64,000 bases of DNA from assembly GCF_001882345.1 (NCBI RefSeq), contig NZ_MINL01000001.1, positions 871,944-935,943 of the forward strand, read 5' to 3'. The notes beneath the pieces were generated by a model. That model saw only the letters and a program-made list of their open reading frames with translations, did no database searches and was not told where the DNA came from. The DNA is from Halomonas sp. QHL1 (GTDB lineage: Bacteria > Pseudomonadota > Gammaproteobacteria > Pseudomonadales > Halomonadaceae). Of the stretch, positions 24,932 to 34,090 are shown one piece after another. The translations under genes and the position numbers were made by a program. Within the stretch, counting starts at the first letter, position 1. Each line of letters starts with the position of its first letter.

Positions 24932-26224
24932 CTAGCCCAAGTGGAGCAACATGGTCTCTGGGGCTTCCAGAAAGCCCTTCCAGGCATTACAGAAACGCGC
25001 AATGGTACCACCGTCAATAAAGCGGTGATCGCCCGCCCAAGTGATGGTCATAATCGCGCGGCGCTGCACCGCACCCTGCTCATCAAAGCGTGGCAACCAT
25101 TGGGTTTTACCAATGGCCACAATGGCGGCTTCCGGCGCGTTAATAATTGGCGCGGCGTAAGTGCCTCCCAGGGCGCCGATATTGGAAATACTAATCGTGC
25201 CACCTTTTAGATCTGCCTGATCAACCCGACCTTCCCGCGCTGAGGTGGTTAAACGGCCGACTTCCCGGGCAATTTCCAACAGGGTTAAGCGCTCAACGTT
25301 TTTGACATTGGGCACCATCAAACCCGCTTTGCTATCCACCGCCATACCGATATTACAATGGGGGTAGTAGTGCAGCTCATTCCCCGCGGCATTTAACTGG
25401 GCATTAACGATGGGCTCTTCGGCGACGGCTAACGCCATGGCTTTCATAAAAAACGGCATCAATGTCAGCCGCTCGCCCTGGGCCTCAGCCACCGGTTTCA
25501 AGCGCTCTCGCAGCGCCAGCAGCGCGGTAACGTCGATCTCTTCGCCGTAGTGAAAATGGGGAATAGTGCTGGCTGCTTCCACCATACGCTTGGCCATGAC
25601 CGCCCGCACGCCGCGAAGGGGCTCCACTCTGGGCGCCTGGGTTTCGGCTTGGTTTTTAACAGCTGTTTTTTTAACCGCAGGGTTGTTAAGAGCGGTTTGG
25701 CTAGATGAAGATGCTTGGTCAAGATGCGCCAGCACGTCCTCTTTTAGCACCCGACCATCTTTGCCGCTGCCGGCGATCTCCGTGAGCTGTAGCGAGTGTT
25801 CACGCACTAGGCGCCTAACGGCAGGGCTGGCTGGAACCTTGTTATATAATGCGCCAGCAGCCGGAGTACCTTTAGAAGTGGACGGTTCAGCCGTCTGTGC
25901 CTTTGGCCTTTCACTGGCGGCAGATTGGGCAGCTTCTGACTCGGCCTCGCTGTTTTTATTATTAGCTTGGTCGCCAGCTGGGCTTTCCCCCTCCACTTGA
26001 TAGGCATACAACGGTGCATGGACTTTAGCAATTTGGCCCTGGGCCACATACAGTTTGGTCACGACGCCAGCTTCGGGTGCGGTAATCTCCACCAGGGCCT
26101 TGTCGGTCATTACTTCAACGATAGGCTGGTCTTCTTCAATTTGATCGCCTTCAGCGACGCGCCATTCGACGACTTCGCACTCGACGATGCCTTCGCCAAT
26201 ATCCGGCAGTAAAAAATCGCTCAT
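24932..26224 (-). CDS. bkdB: Branched-chain 2-oxoacid dehydrogenase E2 (dihydrolipoyl acyltransferase)
   Basis: 430 residues from ATG26224 (GGGGAG upstream). One N-terminal lipoyl domain with the lipoylated lysine in VMTDKALVEI (K44 region), an Ala/Ser/Thr-rich linker, a peripheral-subunit-binding domain (ASPAVRRLVREHSLQLTEIA, about 135-175), and the catalytic core with TISISNIGALGGTYAAPII and the active-site histidine in DHRFIDGGT near the C-terminus. A single lipoyl domain fits BCKDH rather than many gammaproteobacterial PDH E2s. It transfers the acyl group from E1 to CoA. E3 (lipoamide dehydrogenase) is not in this locus and must come from elsewhere. Confidence 0.9.
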   Translation of the reverse strand: MSDFLLPDIGEGIVECEVVEWRVAEGDQIEEDQPIVEVMTDKALVEITAPEAGVVTKLYVAQGQIAKVHAPLYAYQVEGESPAGDQANNKNSEAESEAAQSAASERPKAQTAEPSTSKGTPAAGALYNKVPASPAVRRLVREHSLQLTEIAGSGKDGRVLKEDVLAHLDQASSSSQTALNNPAVKKTAVKNQAETQAPRVEPLRGVRAVMAKRMVEAASTIPHFHYGEEIDVTALLALRERLKPVAEAQGERLTLMPFFMKAMALAVAEEPIVNAQLNAAGNELHYYPHCNIGMAVDSKAGLMVPNVKNVERLTLLEIAREVGRLTTSAREGRVDQADLKGGTISISNIGALGGTYAAPIINAPEAAIVAIGKTQWLPRFDEQGAVQRRAIMTITWAGDHRFIDGGTIARFCNAWKGFLEAPETMLLHLG

Positions 26225-26262
26225 TGTTGTTCTCCCCATGCGTACTTAGGCATTAATAGCCG

Positions 26263-27240
26263 CTAAAAGTTGACGCTTTCGCGAATCGCTTCAAAAATCT
26301 TCAGGTGATCAGGCAGATACTCTTTTTCCAGCACCAGCGGAAAAGGCGTATCCAGACCCGTCACCCGGGCAATGGGCGATTCCAGGTAGAGAAAACAACG
26401 CTCTTGAATAGTAGCAGCAATTTCACCGGCAAAACCGCCGGTTAACGGCGCTTCATGGCTCACCACGAGCCGGCCGGTTTTTAATACCGATTCAGCCACC
26501 GTATCCGCATCCCAGGGCAGCAGTGAGCGCAGATCGATCACTTCACAGGCGATGCCCTGCTCTTCTGCTAACTCAACCGCTTTGCCGATCACCTCCATCT
26601 GCGCGCCCCAGCCCACCACGGTGATATCCGTGCCCTCCTTGGTGATTTCGGCTTCGCCAATGGGAAGCTGGTAATCCTCTTCGGGCACGTCGCCTACCGA
26701 AGCGCGATAGAGCCGTTTGGGCTCCAGAAAAAGCACCGGATCCGGGTCGCGAATAGCGGCAAGCAGTAGCCCTTTGGCCTGATAGGGGTTGCGCGGCACC
26801 ACCACCTTTAATCCAGGTGTATGGGTGAAATAGGCTTCGGGTGATTGGGAGTGATAGAGTCCACCGGCGATACCGCCGCCGTAAGGTGTGCGAATGGTCA
26901 ATCCGCCAACGTTAAACAGATCGCCTGAGCGGTAGCGGAACTTGGCGGTTTCGTTAACGATCTGGTCAAACGCGGGAAAGATATAGTCGGCAAACTGTAT
27001 TTCTGCCACAGGCACCGAGCCTTGGGCCGCCAAGCCGTTGGCAAAGCCGATAATACCCTGCTCGACAAGGGGGGTGTTGAAGCAGCGCGCTTTGCCGTAC
27101 TTCTCCTGCAGATGACTGGTGGCCCGAAATACGCCGCCAAAAATACCTACGTCTTCACCAAAGCAGATGACTTTTTCATCCTCTGCCATGGAGATATCCA
27201 GTGCATTATTAATTGCCTGGAGCATGTTCATGGTAGCCAT
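26263..27240 (-). CDS. bkdA2: Branched-chain 2-oxoacid dehydrogenase E1 beta subunit
   Basis: 325 residues. Transketolase pyrimidine domain with the ThDP-activating glutamate region ([37 protein letters not shown]) and the C-terminal domain ([35 protein letters not shown]). It forms the alpha2beta2 E1 with the product of the gene just upstream (1-bp gap), decarboxylating branched-chain 2-oxoacids and reductively acylating E2. Confidence 0.93.
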   Translation of the reverse strand: MATMNMLQAINNALDISMAEDEKVICFGEDVGIFGGVFRATSHLQEKYGKARCFNTPLVEQGIIGFANGLAAQGSVPVAEIQFADYIFPAFDQIVNETAKFRYRSGDLFNVGGLTIRTPYGGGIAGGLYHSQSPEAYFTHTPGLKVVVPRNPYQAKGLLLAAIRDPDPVLFLEPKRLYRASVGDVPEEDYQLPIGEAEITKEGTDITVVGWGAQMEVIGKAVELAEEQGIACEVIDLRSLLPWDADTVAESVLKTGRLVVSHEAPLTGGFAGEIAATIQERCFLYLESPIARVTGLDTPFPLVLEKEYLPDHLKIFEAIRESVNF

Positions 27241-27241
27241 G

Positions 27242-28447
27242 TTACGCCTCTCCCTGGGTATCGGTCTCGGTGCCCACGTCTAAATCCAACGACTGCGCCC
27301 CGCGGGGGTAAGCCTCGGGGTAGCGACGGATATGGCGTTTTAACTGATCGAATTGGCGCTGCAGCGAGGGAGTGATATCGGCATACACATCGCTGATCAG
27401 GCTCTCTAGCGGCGGCGATGAGCGCTTTTCTGCCCGCTTCATGGTTTCCAGTACTTCACGGCGAAGAGTTTCCTGCTGGGTGGTCTCCTCCTCTTCGCTC
27501 CACCACTGTTTCTTCAAGAGCCATTTTTGCAGCCGCAGCAGTGGGTCTTTGGCGCGCCACACCTCCTCCTCATCTTTCGAGCGATAGCCAGAAGGGTCAT
27601 CGGAAGAGGAGTGCGCGGCAAGGCGATAGCTCATGGCCTCGATCAATACCGGCTGATTTTGCTCAACGGCGATCTTGCGTGCCTGCCGAGTTGCCTCGTA
27701 AACAGCCAGCACGTCGTTCCCATCTACCCGGATCACGTGCATGTGGTAGCCAAAGGCACGCGGAGCGATACCGTCGGCCGCAAACTGCTCGACGGCGGGT
27801 GTGGAAATGGCATAGCCATTGTTACGGCAGAAGAAAATCACCGGCACCTGATGCACTGAGGCCATATTCAGCGCGGCGTGGAAGTCTCCCTCAGAGGCAG
27901 CGCCTTCACCAAAAAAAGTTAACGTGCAGTGACCGTGACCGGCAAGTTTTTGCCCGTAGGCGTAGCCCGTCGCCTGGGGGATCTGAGTAGCTAAAGGCGA
28001 CGAGATGGTCATGTAGTGCAGCTTACGTGACCCATAGTGAATCGGCATTTGGCGGCCTTTGCCATAGTCCAGCTCGTTGCCGAACAGCTGATTCATAAAT
28101 TCGTCGATTGAGAAGCCGCGATACATTAAAGCGCCCTGCTCGCGGTACTGGGCCATAATCATATCGGCGTCATTAAGCGCAGCGGTGGCGCCCACTACGG
28201 CGGCCTCTTCCCCGGTACACTGCATGTAGAAGCTCAACCGCCCTTGGCGCTGAGCCGCCATCATGCGCTCATCGAGAATACGCGTGGCCAGCATCGCCTG
28301 GTAGATACGCCGGGCGTGATCGCGTTCGAGTACCGGCTCAGTAGCGCCGCTATGCAGCTCACCTTCGGGGTTAAGCAGGCTGAAGGTAGGAATTGAAAAT
28401 TCGTCGCCGGTCATGAACTCCGGCTGGTGTACGTACTGTGTCATCAT
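27242..28447 (-). CDS. bkdA1: Branched-chain 2-oxoacid dehydrogenase E1 alpha subunit (mitochondrial-type)
   Basis: 401 residues. The ThDP motif runs from [11 protein letters not shown] (180-190) to [10 protein letters not shown]. From memory the protein is strikingly like mitochondrial [70 protein letters not shown]. The regulatory loop [13 protein letters not shown] (278-290) keeps the serine that aligns with the main phosphorylation site of the mammalian subunit (S280 here). Two adjacent ATGs (28447, 28444) cannot be distinguished. First gene of an operon with E1beta, E2 and a protein kinase. Confidence 0.92.
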   Translation of the reverse strand: MMTQYVHQPEFMTGDEFSIPTFSLLNPEGELHSGATEPVLERDHARRIYQAMLATRILDERMMAAQRQGRLSFYMQCTGEEAAVVGATAALNDADMIMAQYREQGALMYRGFSIDEFMNQLFGNELDYGKGRQMPIHYGSRKLHYMTISSPLATQIPQATGYAYGQKLAGHGHCTLTFFGEGAASEGDFHAALNMASVHQVPVIFFCRNNGYAISTPAVEQFAADGIAPRAFGYHMHVIRVDGNDVLAVYEATRQARKIAVEQNQPVLIEAMSYRLAAHSSSDDPSGYRSKDEEEVWRAKDPLLRLQKWLLKKQWWSEEEETTQQETLRREVLETMKRAEKRSSPPLESLISDVYADITPSLQRQFDQLKRHIRRYPEAYPRGAQSLDLDVGTETDTQGEA

Positions 28448-28626
28448 TATTGTCCTTGTTTTACCCCTTTTGAGGGCAGTGTTGTTGGTATTGACCGTTT
28501 ATGCCAGTGGATTTATCTGTCATAGGCCAACGCAACACCTAGCTACCACAACATTTAGGACAATAACGCAGCGCAAGGACTTTAGGGATGCTACTTAAGA
28601 CGCAGAGACGTTAAACCGCAGAACAA

Positions 28627-29406
28627 TTAGGTATCAGAGATACGTGCACGGAGTTGACGCTGCAACACTTCGAACAGGCTATCAATTGTCAGGGCCAACA
28701 ACGCAATGGTCAGCGCCCCTTGCACCACATAGGCCATATTGCCGTTCACGATACCGGAGATAATCGGGTCGCCCAGGTTGCTAGCCCCCACGGTAGCCCC
28801 TAAGGCAGCCGTGGCGATATTGATGGTTACCGAGGTACGGACGCCCGCCAAAATGACCGGCGCTGCCAGCGGCAGCTCAACTTGGCGCAGGAGTTGCGTT
28901 GGTGTCATGCCCATGGCGTGGGCGGCGGTTTTAATATCGCCTTCGACCCCCTGCAGACCGGCAAGGGTATTGCGCACGATAGGTAGCAGCCCATAGAGCA
29001 TCAAAGCGACAATAATCGGTAAGGTGCCAAAACCCAGAACGGGCACCGCCAGCGCCAGGACGGCCACCGGGGGAAACGTTTGCCCCAGCGATGCCAACTG
29101 GGCCACTAACGGTAGAAAGTCACTGCCCCAGCTGCGGGTAACGGCAATGCCTGCGGCGACCCCCACGATAATGGTCACCACCGCGGCAATACCAACCACA
29201 AAGAGATGGCGGCCAAGCAAGGTGACAAAACCGGCGCGGTCGTAGATTACCTGGCGGGCATCGGGCTCTATCCAGCGAAACAGTGGCTCGGCTGCGGACA
29301 TCGCCAGCACACTGAGCAACAGCAGTAGACCCCACACCAACGGCCATAGCCACAGCGGCGCTTTTTTGCCGGGCTGCGCGACGCTAAGCGAATTACTCAC
29401 GCGCAT
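28627..29406 (-). CDS. yehW: Osmoprotectant ABC transporter permease, YehW-like
   Basis: 259 residues from ATG29406, preceded by a GGGAA site; an upstream frame to 29490 is the neighbour's coding region. Six or so transmembrane helices and the BPD permease motif region (GVEGDIKTAAHAMGMTPTQLL, EAA-loop type) with PLAAPVILAGVRTSVTINIATAALGA. It overlaps the ATPase gene by 14 bp. Order and sizes of the four genes (binding protein, long permease, ATPase with CBS, short permease) match E. coli osmF-yehYXW, a betaine-type importer. Last gene of the operon. Confidence 0.88.
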   Translation of the reverse strand: MRVSNSLSVAQPGKKAPLWLWPLVWGLLLLLSVLAMSAAEPLFRWIEPDARQVIYDRAGFVTLLGRHLFVVGIAAVVTIIVGVAAGIAVTRSWGSDFLPLVAQLASLGQTFPPVAVLALAVPVLGFGTLPIIVALMLYGLLPIVRNTLAGLQGVEGDIKTAAHAMGMTPTQLLRQVELPLAAPVILAGVRTSVTINIATAALGATVGASNLGDPIISGIVNGNMAYVVQGALTIALLALTIDSLFEVLQRQLRARISDT

Positions 29407-30355
29407 TTCCCTTATCCAACTGAGCTTCCTTAATAATTCTGCGCAGCGATAGCTCGCCAATGGGGACATCGTGCTGGTCGACGACGGCAAGCCTATCGCT
29501 GTGGTCGCGCAGCATCATGGAGAGTGCCTGACGCAGCGAGAAGTCTGCCGGTATTCGCGACTGGGCGGGCAAAGTAGGCCCCATAGAGGTCATGTGATCT
29601 TTCACACGGGTTAACGCCGCCTGCTTAAGGCCCCGCTCAAGGCCACCCAGCAGCGACTCGACAAAAGGGTCAACGGGGTTTTGCAATAGCGCCAGCGGTG
29701 AACCTTGTTGCACGATTCGCCCTTCACGCATCACCACTAAGTGATCCGCCAGCTTAAGCGCTTCATCCATATCGTGGGTCACGAACACCACGGTTTTGTG
29801 TAGCCGCCCTTGTAGCTTGGCCAGCTCATCCTGGAGTTTTTCACGGGTAATGGGATCAAGCGCGCCGAAGGGTTCATCCATCAGCAATATATCCGGGTCT
29901 GCCGCCAGGGCACGGGCAACGCCTACTCGCTGCGCCTGCCCCCCGGAAAGCTGATGCGGATATTTATGCCCAAACTCATCGACCGGCAAGCCGAGCAAAT
30001 GCATTAACTCCGCCACCCGCGACTGGACGTCGGTTGCTGACCATTTCAATAAGCGTGGCACCAGGCCAATGTTGCGCGCAACGTTCCAGTGGGGAAAAAG
30101 CCCGGTGTGCTGAATCACATAGCCAATCCGGCGGCGTAATTTCACCGGGTCATACGCGTCAATCGCCTGGCCATCGAGGATGATGTCGCCTTCGCTGTGC
30201 TCAATTAAGCGGTTGATCATACGTAGCGTGGTCGATTTACCACAGCCGGAGGTACCCACTAAAGCACAGAATTTACCCTTCGGTACCCGTAGCGAAATAT
30301 CGTCCACCGCGGTTTCATCCCCAAACCGCTTGGATACGTGGGAGAGCTCGATCAT
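29393..30355 (-). CDS. yehX: Osmoprotectant ABC transporter ATPase with CBS domain, YehX-like
   Basis: 320 residues from ATG30355, with GGAGG 6 nt upstream. Frame continues upstream to 30610 but that part is a shadow of the permease gene. Walker A GTSGCGKST, signature LSGGQAQRVGVARALAAD, Walker B ILLMDEPFGALDP and switch FVTHDMDEA are complete. The C-terminal ~60 residues (SLRQALSMMLRDHSDRLAVV) form a CBS-type module, which in related OpuA/OpuC transporters senses ionic strength. Start overlaps the YehY-like gene stop by 4 nt. Confidence 0.92.
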   Translation of the reverse strand: MIELSHVSKRFGDETAVDDISLRVPKGKFCALVGTSGCGKSTTLRMINRLIEHSEGDIILDGQAIDAYDPVKLRRRIGYVIQHTGLFPHWNVARNIGLVPRLLKWSATDVQSRVAELMHLLGLPVDEFGHKYPHQLSGGQAQRVGVARALAADPDILLMDEPFGALDPITREKLQDELAKLQGRLHKTVVFVTHDMDEALKLADHLVVMREGRIVQQGSPLALLQNPVDPFVESLLGGLERGLKQAALTRVKDHMTSMGPTLPAQSRIPADFSLRQALSMMLRDHSDRLAVVDQHDVPIGELSLRRIIKEAQLDKGNARE

Positions 30356-31551
30356 CTTGTTCCTCCGGGGCGCAGCGCTTCTGCCAAGGCACCTAAGCCC
30401 GCATCCACCACCAGAGCCAGCATTAAAATAGGCAACGCGCCAAGCAACACCATATCCATGGCAGCCTGACCTAAGCCTTGAAAAATAAAGGTACCCAGCC
30501 CGCCTGCACCAATCAGGGCGGCAACTGCGGTGAGCCCAACGGCCTGTACAGTGGTAATCCTCACCCCTTCCAACAGCACCGGCAGCGCCAGCGGTAACCG
30601 CACCTGCCAAAAGCGCTGCCCGGCACGCATGCCCATCCCTTTGGCGGCTTCTAATGTGTCGGGACTCACTTGTTCAAGCGCGGTATAGGTATTGCGCACA
30701 ATAGGCAGCAGGCTATAGGCAATGAGGGCAATTAAGGCGGGCGTTGTGCCAATACCGCTAACGCCAAGCTGGCCTAAAAAAGGTACGTTGGCGGCAAGCC
30801 AGGCGAGCGGCGCCAGCAGTAGACCGAATAGCGCCAAGCTGGGAATGGTTTGAAGAAAATTGAGGACGGCGAACGCGCCCTTCTGGAGCCGGGCGTAACG
30901 GCGCATCAGCATGGCAAGCGCCAACCCAAGCACAATACTGACGCTAACGGCGATACCAACCAGCTTAATATGTTGCGCGACGGCGCTTAGAAACTGTTGA
31001 TCACGGGCTTTAAATTCTTGAACGAGGGCAAGCGTTTCCAGCCCTAAAGCCGCACAGAGCCACCACACCATCGCAACACAACACAGCAGCAGCGTAGGCC
31101 ATATCCGCGTGAGGTTTAAGCGTAACCGTAGTTCTACCAAGCACAGCAGGAGTACAAACAGTACAACCCAATACGCTGCCCCCAAACCCAAACGCGCTTG
31201 AGGCATCTCAGGGTCAATGAGTAAATAGCTGCTCGCTATCAACCCCACCGGCATCAGCGCCATTATGACTACCACCGCCGCTAGCAGCGCCCGGTAGTGA
31301 CGCTGGCTAGGCTCCCAGGCGAGAATGCCTATACAGGAGAGCAATAACGTTACTAATAGCGCACCGGGCCAACCAAAAGCTGTTAAGGCGCCATATCCCG
31401 TACCCAACACAATGCGATTGGGGGCCATGCTGACCACGTCAAGGATCCAGAACGCGGCCAACATCGTTAGGCTAAGGCTAACAAGCACAATATTCGGGTG
31501 CCGCCCTTCCCAGCGAAGCCGCGGGGTGGGCAGTGCATCCATTAGTGACAT
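30352..31551 (-). CDS. yehY: Osmoprotectant ABC transporter permease, YehY-like (long form)
   Basis: 399 residues. The C-terminal ~220 residues are the permease domain (SIVLGLALAMLMRRYARL; TLEAAKGMGMRAGQRFWQV; PLALPVLLEGVRITTVQAVG). The N-terminal ~170 residues add about five extra transmembrane helices, the feature that distinguishes YehY (385 residues in E. coli) from OpuCB-type permeases. It forms a heteromeric channel with the YehW-like subunit. A start at 31542 (MDALPTP) is also possible. Confidence 0.88.
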   Translation of the reverse strand: MSLMDALPTPRLRWEGRHPNIVLVSLSLTMLAAFWILDVVSMAPNRIVLGTGYGALTAFGWPGALLVTLLLSCIGILAWEPSQRHYRALLAAVVVIMALMPVGLIASSYLLIDPEMPQARLGLGAAYWVVLFVLLLCLVELRLRLNLTRIWPTLLLCCVAMVWWLCAALGLETLALVQEFKARDQQFLSAVAQHIKLVGIAVSVSIVLGLALAMLMRRYARLQKGAFAVLNFLQTIPSLALFGLLLAPLAWLAANVPFLGQLGVSGIGTTPALIALIAYSLLPIVRNTYTALEQVSPDTLEAAKGMGMRAGQRFWQVRLPLALPVLLEGVRITTVQAVGLTAVAALIGAGGLGTFIFQGLGQAAMDMVLLGALPILMLALVVDAGLGALAEALRPGGTR

Positions 31552-31599
31552 TAATTAGTTATCCCGAGCGTCAGCATTGGTTATTAAGAACATCAAGCA

Positions 31600-32526
31600 T
31601 TAGTTATTAAGCGTGTCGAGATAGTCACTGGCCACTTGGGCTGGAGACAGCCCGTTAACGGCGACATCAGCATTGAGCGTTTGCAGAGTCACCAAATCCA
31701 GGCTGGTGAAAACTTCATTGAGCAGCGTTTCTATTTCTGGATACGTTTCCAGTACGCTTTCACGCACCACTGGGGCAGGCTGATACACCGGCTGCACACC
31801 CTTAGTGTCTTCCAGCACTACCAGCCCCAGCGCACTTAAGCCACCGTCCGTGCCATAGGTCATAGCGCCATTAACGCCGCTGGTCTGCTGGGCGGCGGCC
31901 CGCATGGTAGCGGCGGTATTACCACCAGAAAGCACTAACAGTTGATCATCGCTTAACTCAAACCCGTAGGCGTCCTGGAACGCGGGTAGGGCTTGAGCAG
32001 ACTCAACGAATTCAGCGCTCGCGGCAAATTTGAAATCACCGCCATCGGCCAAATAGGCAGCGAGATCTTCAAGGTTCACCAGTTCATTCTCTTCGGCGAC
32101 ATCCTCGCGAATGCTCATTGCCCAGGTGTTATTAGCGCTGGCGGGTTGCAGCCATATCAAGCCTTGCTCCGCATCACGTTCGCGTACTGTTTCATATGCC
32201 TGGTCAGCATTATTCCATACGGGACTATCGGTCATATCGAAAAAGAACGCGCCATTACCCGTGTATTCTGGGTAAAGGTCAATTTCGCCTGCTTCTAAGG
32301 CAGTGCGCACGACGCTAGTTCCGCCCAGCTGTAAGCGGTTTTCGGTCGCAATGTCATTGCGCTCCAGGGTCTGAACAATCAGCTCCCCCAGAACCGAACC
32401 TTCGGTATCGATTTTGGATGACACTACGACGGGCTCGTTGGCACTGACAGGAGAAAAGGCCGCAATGGACACGGCACAGGCAGCGATTAAGGGCTTAGCA
32501 ATGAAAGAATTAGCTGAAAAGCGCAT
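31600..32526 (-). CDS. osmF: Osmoprotectant-binding protein, OsmF/YehZ-like
   Basis: 308 residues with a signal peptide ending near SPVSA-NEP (residue ~29). The mature protein has the quaternary-amine-binding (OpuAC-like) layout: VVVSSKIDTEGSVLGELIVQ, LEAGEIDLYPEYTGNGAF, then FKFAASAEFVESAQALPAFQ. It would bind a betaine-like compatible solute in the periplasm. First gene of the importer operon, behind a leader with two TATAAT boxes in an imperfect repeat. An imperfect 15-bp repeat (31574-31588 and 31598-31612, 14/15 identical) covers the end of the gene and the spacer. Confidence 0.88.
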   Translation of the reverse strand: MRFSANSFIAKPLIAACAVSIAAFSPVSANEPVVVSSKIDTEGSVLGELIVQTLERNDIATENRLQLGGTSVVRTALEAGEIDLYPEYTGNGAFFFDMTDSPVWNNADQAYETVRERDAEQGLIWLQPASANNTWAMSIREDVAEENELVNLEDLAAYLADGGDFKFAASAEFVESAQALPAFQDAYGFELSDDQLLVLSGGNTAATMRAAAQQTSGVNGAMTYGTDGGLSALGLVVLEDTKGVQPVYQPAPVVRESVLETYPEIETLLNEVFTSLDLVTLQTLNADVAVNGLSPAQVASDYLDTLNN

Positions 32527-32563
32527 CTTTGAATTCCTTTTGAAGTGGGCTTTTTAACGAATG

Positions 32564-32609
32564 AGGCTCTTATATTGCCATTATAAGAGCCTTCAGCTTA
32601 GCTATTATA
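32564..32609 (-). promoter_or_regulatory. osmF: osmF leader: duplicated -10 boxes and 11-bp hairpin
   Basis: On the minus strand TATAAT occurs at 32609-32604 and again at 32585-32580, each inside an imperfect 18-bp direct repeat (16/18 identical) 24 bp apart. A perfect 11-bp inverted repeat, AGGCTCTTATA (32564-32574) with its complement at 32582-32592 around a 7-nt loop, covers the nearer box. It could double as a cysS terminator, but no T-run follows. Confidence 0.5.
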
Positions 32610-32667
32610 AAAGCCCTCAGCGTTTAAGTTAGCGCATAAGCTACCAACGAGTGATTAAGGTTCTTGA

Positions 32668-34083
32668 TTAAGGCGCTTCAAACACCCAAGAAGTCCCTTC
32701 CCTGGAGTCTTTCAGAATAATTCCCATCGCAGCAAGTTCATCACGAATCGCATCCGCCTGGGCGAAGTCTTTATTGGCTTTAGCCTCAATGCGCTGAGCA
32801 ATTTTCGCTTCGATCTCACTCTCGCTAAGCGGCATGCCCTGCTGCTGCGTGCCTTTTAAGAAGGTTTGTGGCACCTGCTGAAGAAGCCCCAGAATAGACC
32901 CAAGCTGCTTTAACTCACCCGCGAGTTTGGCGGCTTCAACTGGCTGCTCTTGCTTGGCGCGATTGACCTCGCGAGCCAGCTCAAACATCACCGCCAGGGC
33001 TTCAGGTGTATTGAAGTCATCGTCCATTACCTGGGTAAAGCGCTCACGGTAAGCCGCAGCGTCGTCGTTTGCCTCACCATTTGCATCGCCTAGTTCAAGA
33101 CCTTCCAACGCGGTGTACAAGCGCGTTAGCGATTTACGCGCCTCGGTCAGTGAATCAACTGAGTAGTTGATCGGGCTACGGTAGTGACTAGCCACCAGCA
33201 GAAAGCGCACCACTTCAGGGTCGTGCTCGGCCAGCACGTCGCGAATGGTGAAAAAATTGCCCAGGGATTTGGACATCTTTTCCTGATTCACCCGCACGGC
33301 GCCAGCATGCATCCAGGTATTAACGTAGGTTTTGCCGGTGGCCGCTTCGCTTTGCGCGATCTCATTTTCATGGTGCGGGAAGGTTAGATCCGGTCCGCCG
33401 CCATGAATGTCGAAGGTATCGCCCAAGCAGCAAGTCGACATGGCCGAGCACTCAATGTGCCAGCCAGGCCGCCCATTCCCCCAGGGGGACGCCCAGTGCG
33501 CCTCCCCTGGCTTAGCGGCCTTCCAAAGCACAAAGTCGAGGGGGTCTTCTTTATGAACATCCACATCAACCCGCGCGCCTGAACGCATATCGTCTAACTG
33601 GCGGTTATTGAGCTTGCCGTAATCGGCGAATTTGCGCACGCGGTAGTAGACATCACCGTTATCGGCCGCGTAGGCAAAGCCTTTTTCAATCAGCGTTTCA
33701 ATCATCGCCACAATATCGTCGATATGGCCGGTGGCGCGGGGCTCATGGCTGGGCGGCAAGACAAATAGGCGCGCCTCGTCTTCGTGCATGGCGTCAATCA
33801 TGCGCTCTGTCAGCGCAGTGATGCTTTCACCATTCTCGTCGGCGCGCTTGAGGATCTTATCGTCGATATCGGTAATGTTGCGCACGTAGTTAACGCCATA
33901 GCCGCGCTCACGCAGATAGCGGGTGATGACGTCAAAGGCGACCATGACGCGAGCGTGCCCTAGGTGGCAGTAGTCATACACCGTCATGCCGCATACATAC
34001 ATGCTCACCTTACCCGCTTCCAGCGGGGTGAAAGGTTCTTTGCGGCGCGTCAGCGTATTGTAAATATGCATATGGCTATCCAT
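32668..34083 (-). CDS. cysS: Cysteinyl-tRNA synthetase
   Basis: 471 residues, class I. HIGH-type motif CHLGHARV and zinc cysteine in [11 protein letters not shown] near the N-terminus, zinc-site segment WHIECSAMS followed by FPHHENE, and KMSKSLGNF. It charges tRNA-Cys. The start was placed at ATG34083 (AAGGG ~10 nt upstream); [14 protein letters not shown] at 34071 is an equally plausible start by comparison with E. coli. It lies 7 bp after glnS and is probably co-transcribed. Confidence 0.96.
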   Translation of the reverse strand: MDSHMHIYNTLTRRKEPFTPLEAGKVSMYVCGMTVYDYCHLGHARVMVAFDVITRYLRERGYGVNYVRNITDIDDKILKRADENGESITALTERMIDAMHEDEARLFVLPPSHEPRATGHIDDIVAMIETLIEKGFAYAADNGDVYYRVRKFADYGKLNNRQLDDMRSGARVDVDVHKEDPLDFVLWKAAKPGEAHWASPWGNGRPGWHIECSAMSTCCLGDTFDIHGGGPDLTFPHHENEIAQSEAATGKTYVNTWMHAGAVRVNQEKMSKSLGNFFTIRDVLAEHDPEVVRFLLVASHYRSPINYSVDSLTEARKSLTRLYTALEGLELGDANGEANDDAAAYRERFTQVMDDDFNTPEALAVMFELAREVNRAKQEQPVEAAKLAGELKQLGSILGLLQQVPQTFLKGTQQQGMPLSESEIEAKIAQRIEAKANKDFAQADAIRDELAAMGIILKDSREGTSWVFEAP

Positions 34084-34090
34084 GTTTGTT

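Noticed and set aside
30356..30610. N-terminal extension of the YehX-like ATPase frame
   Set aside because: It overlaps the permease gene out of frame, is rich in Cys/Gly/Arg/Trp unlike a real ABC ATPase N-terminus, and ATG30355 has a strong GGAGG site.
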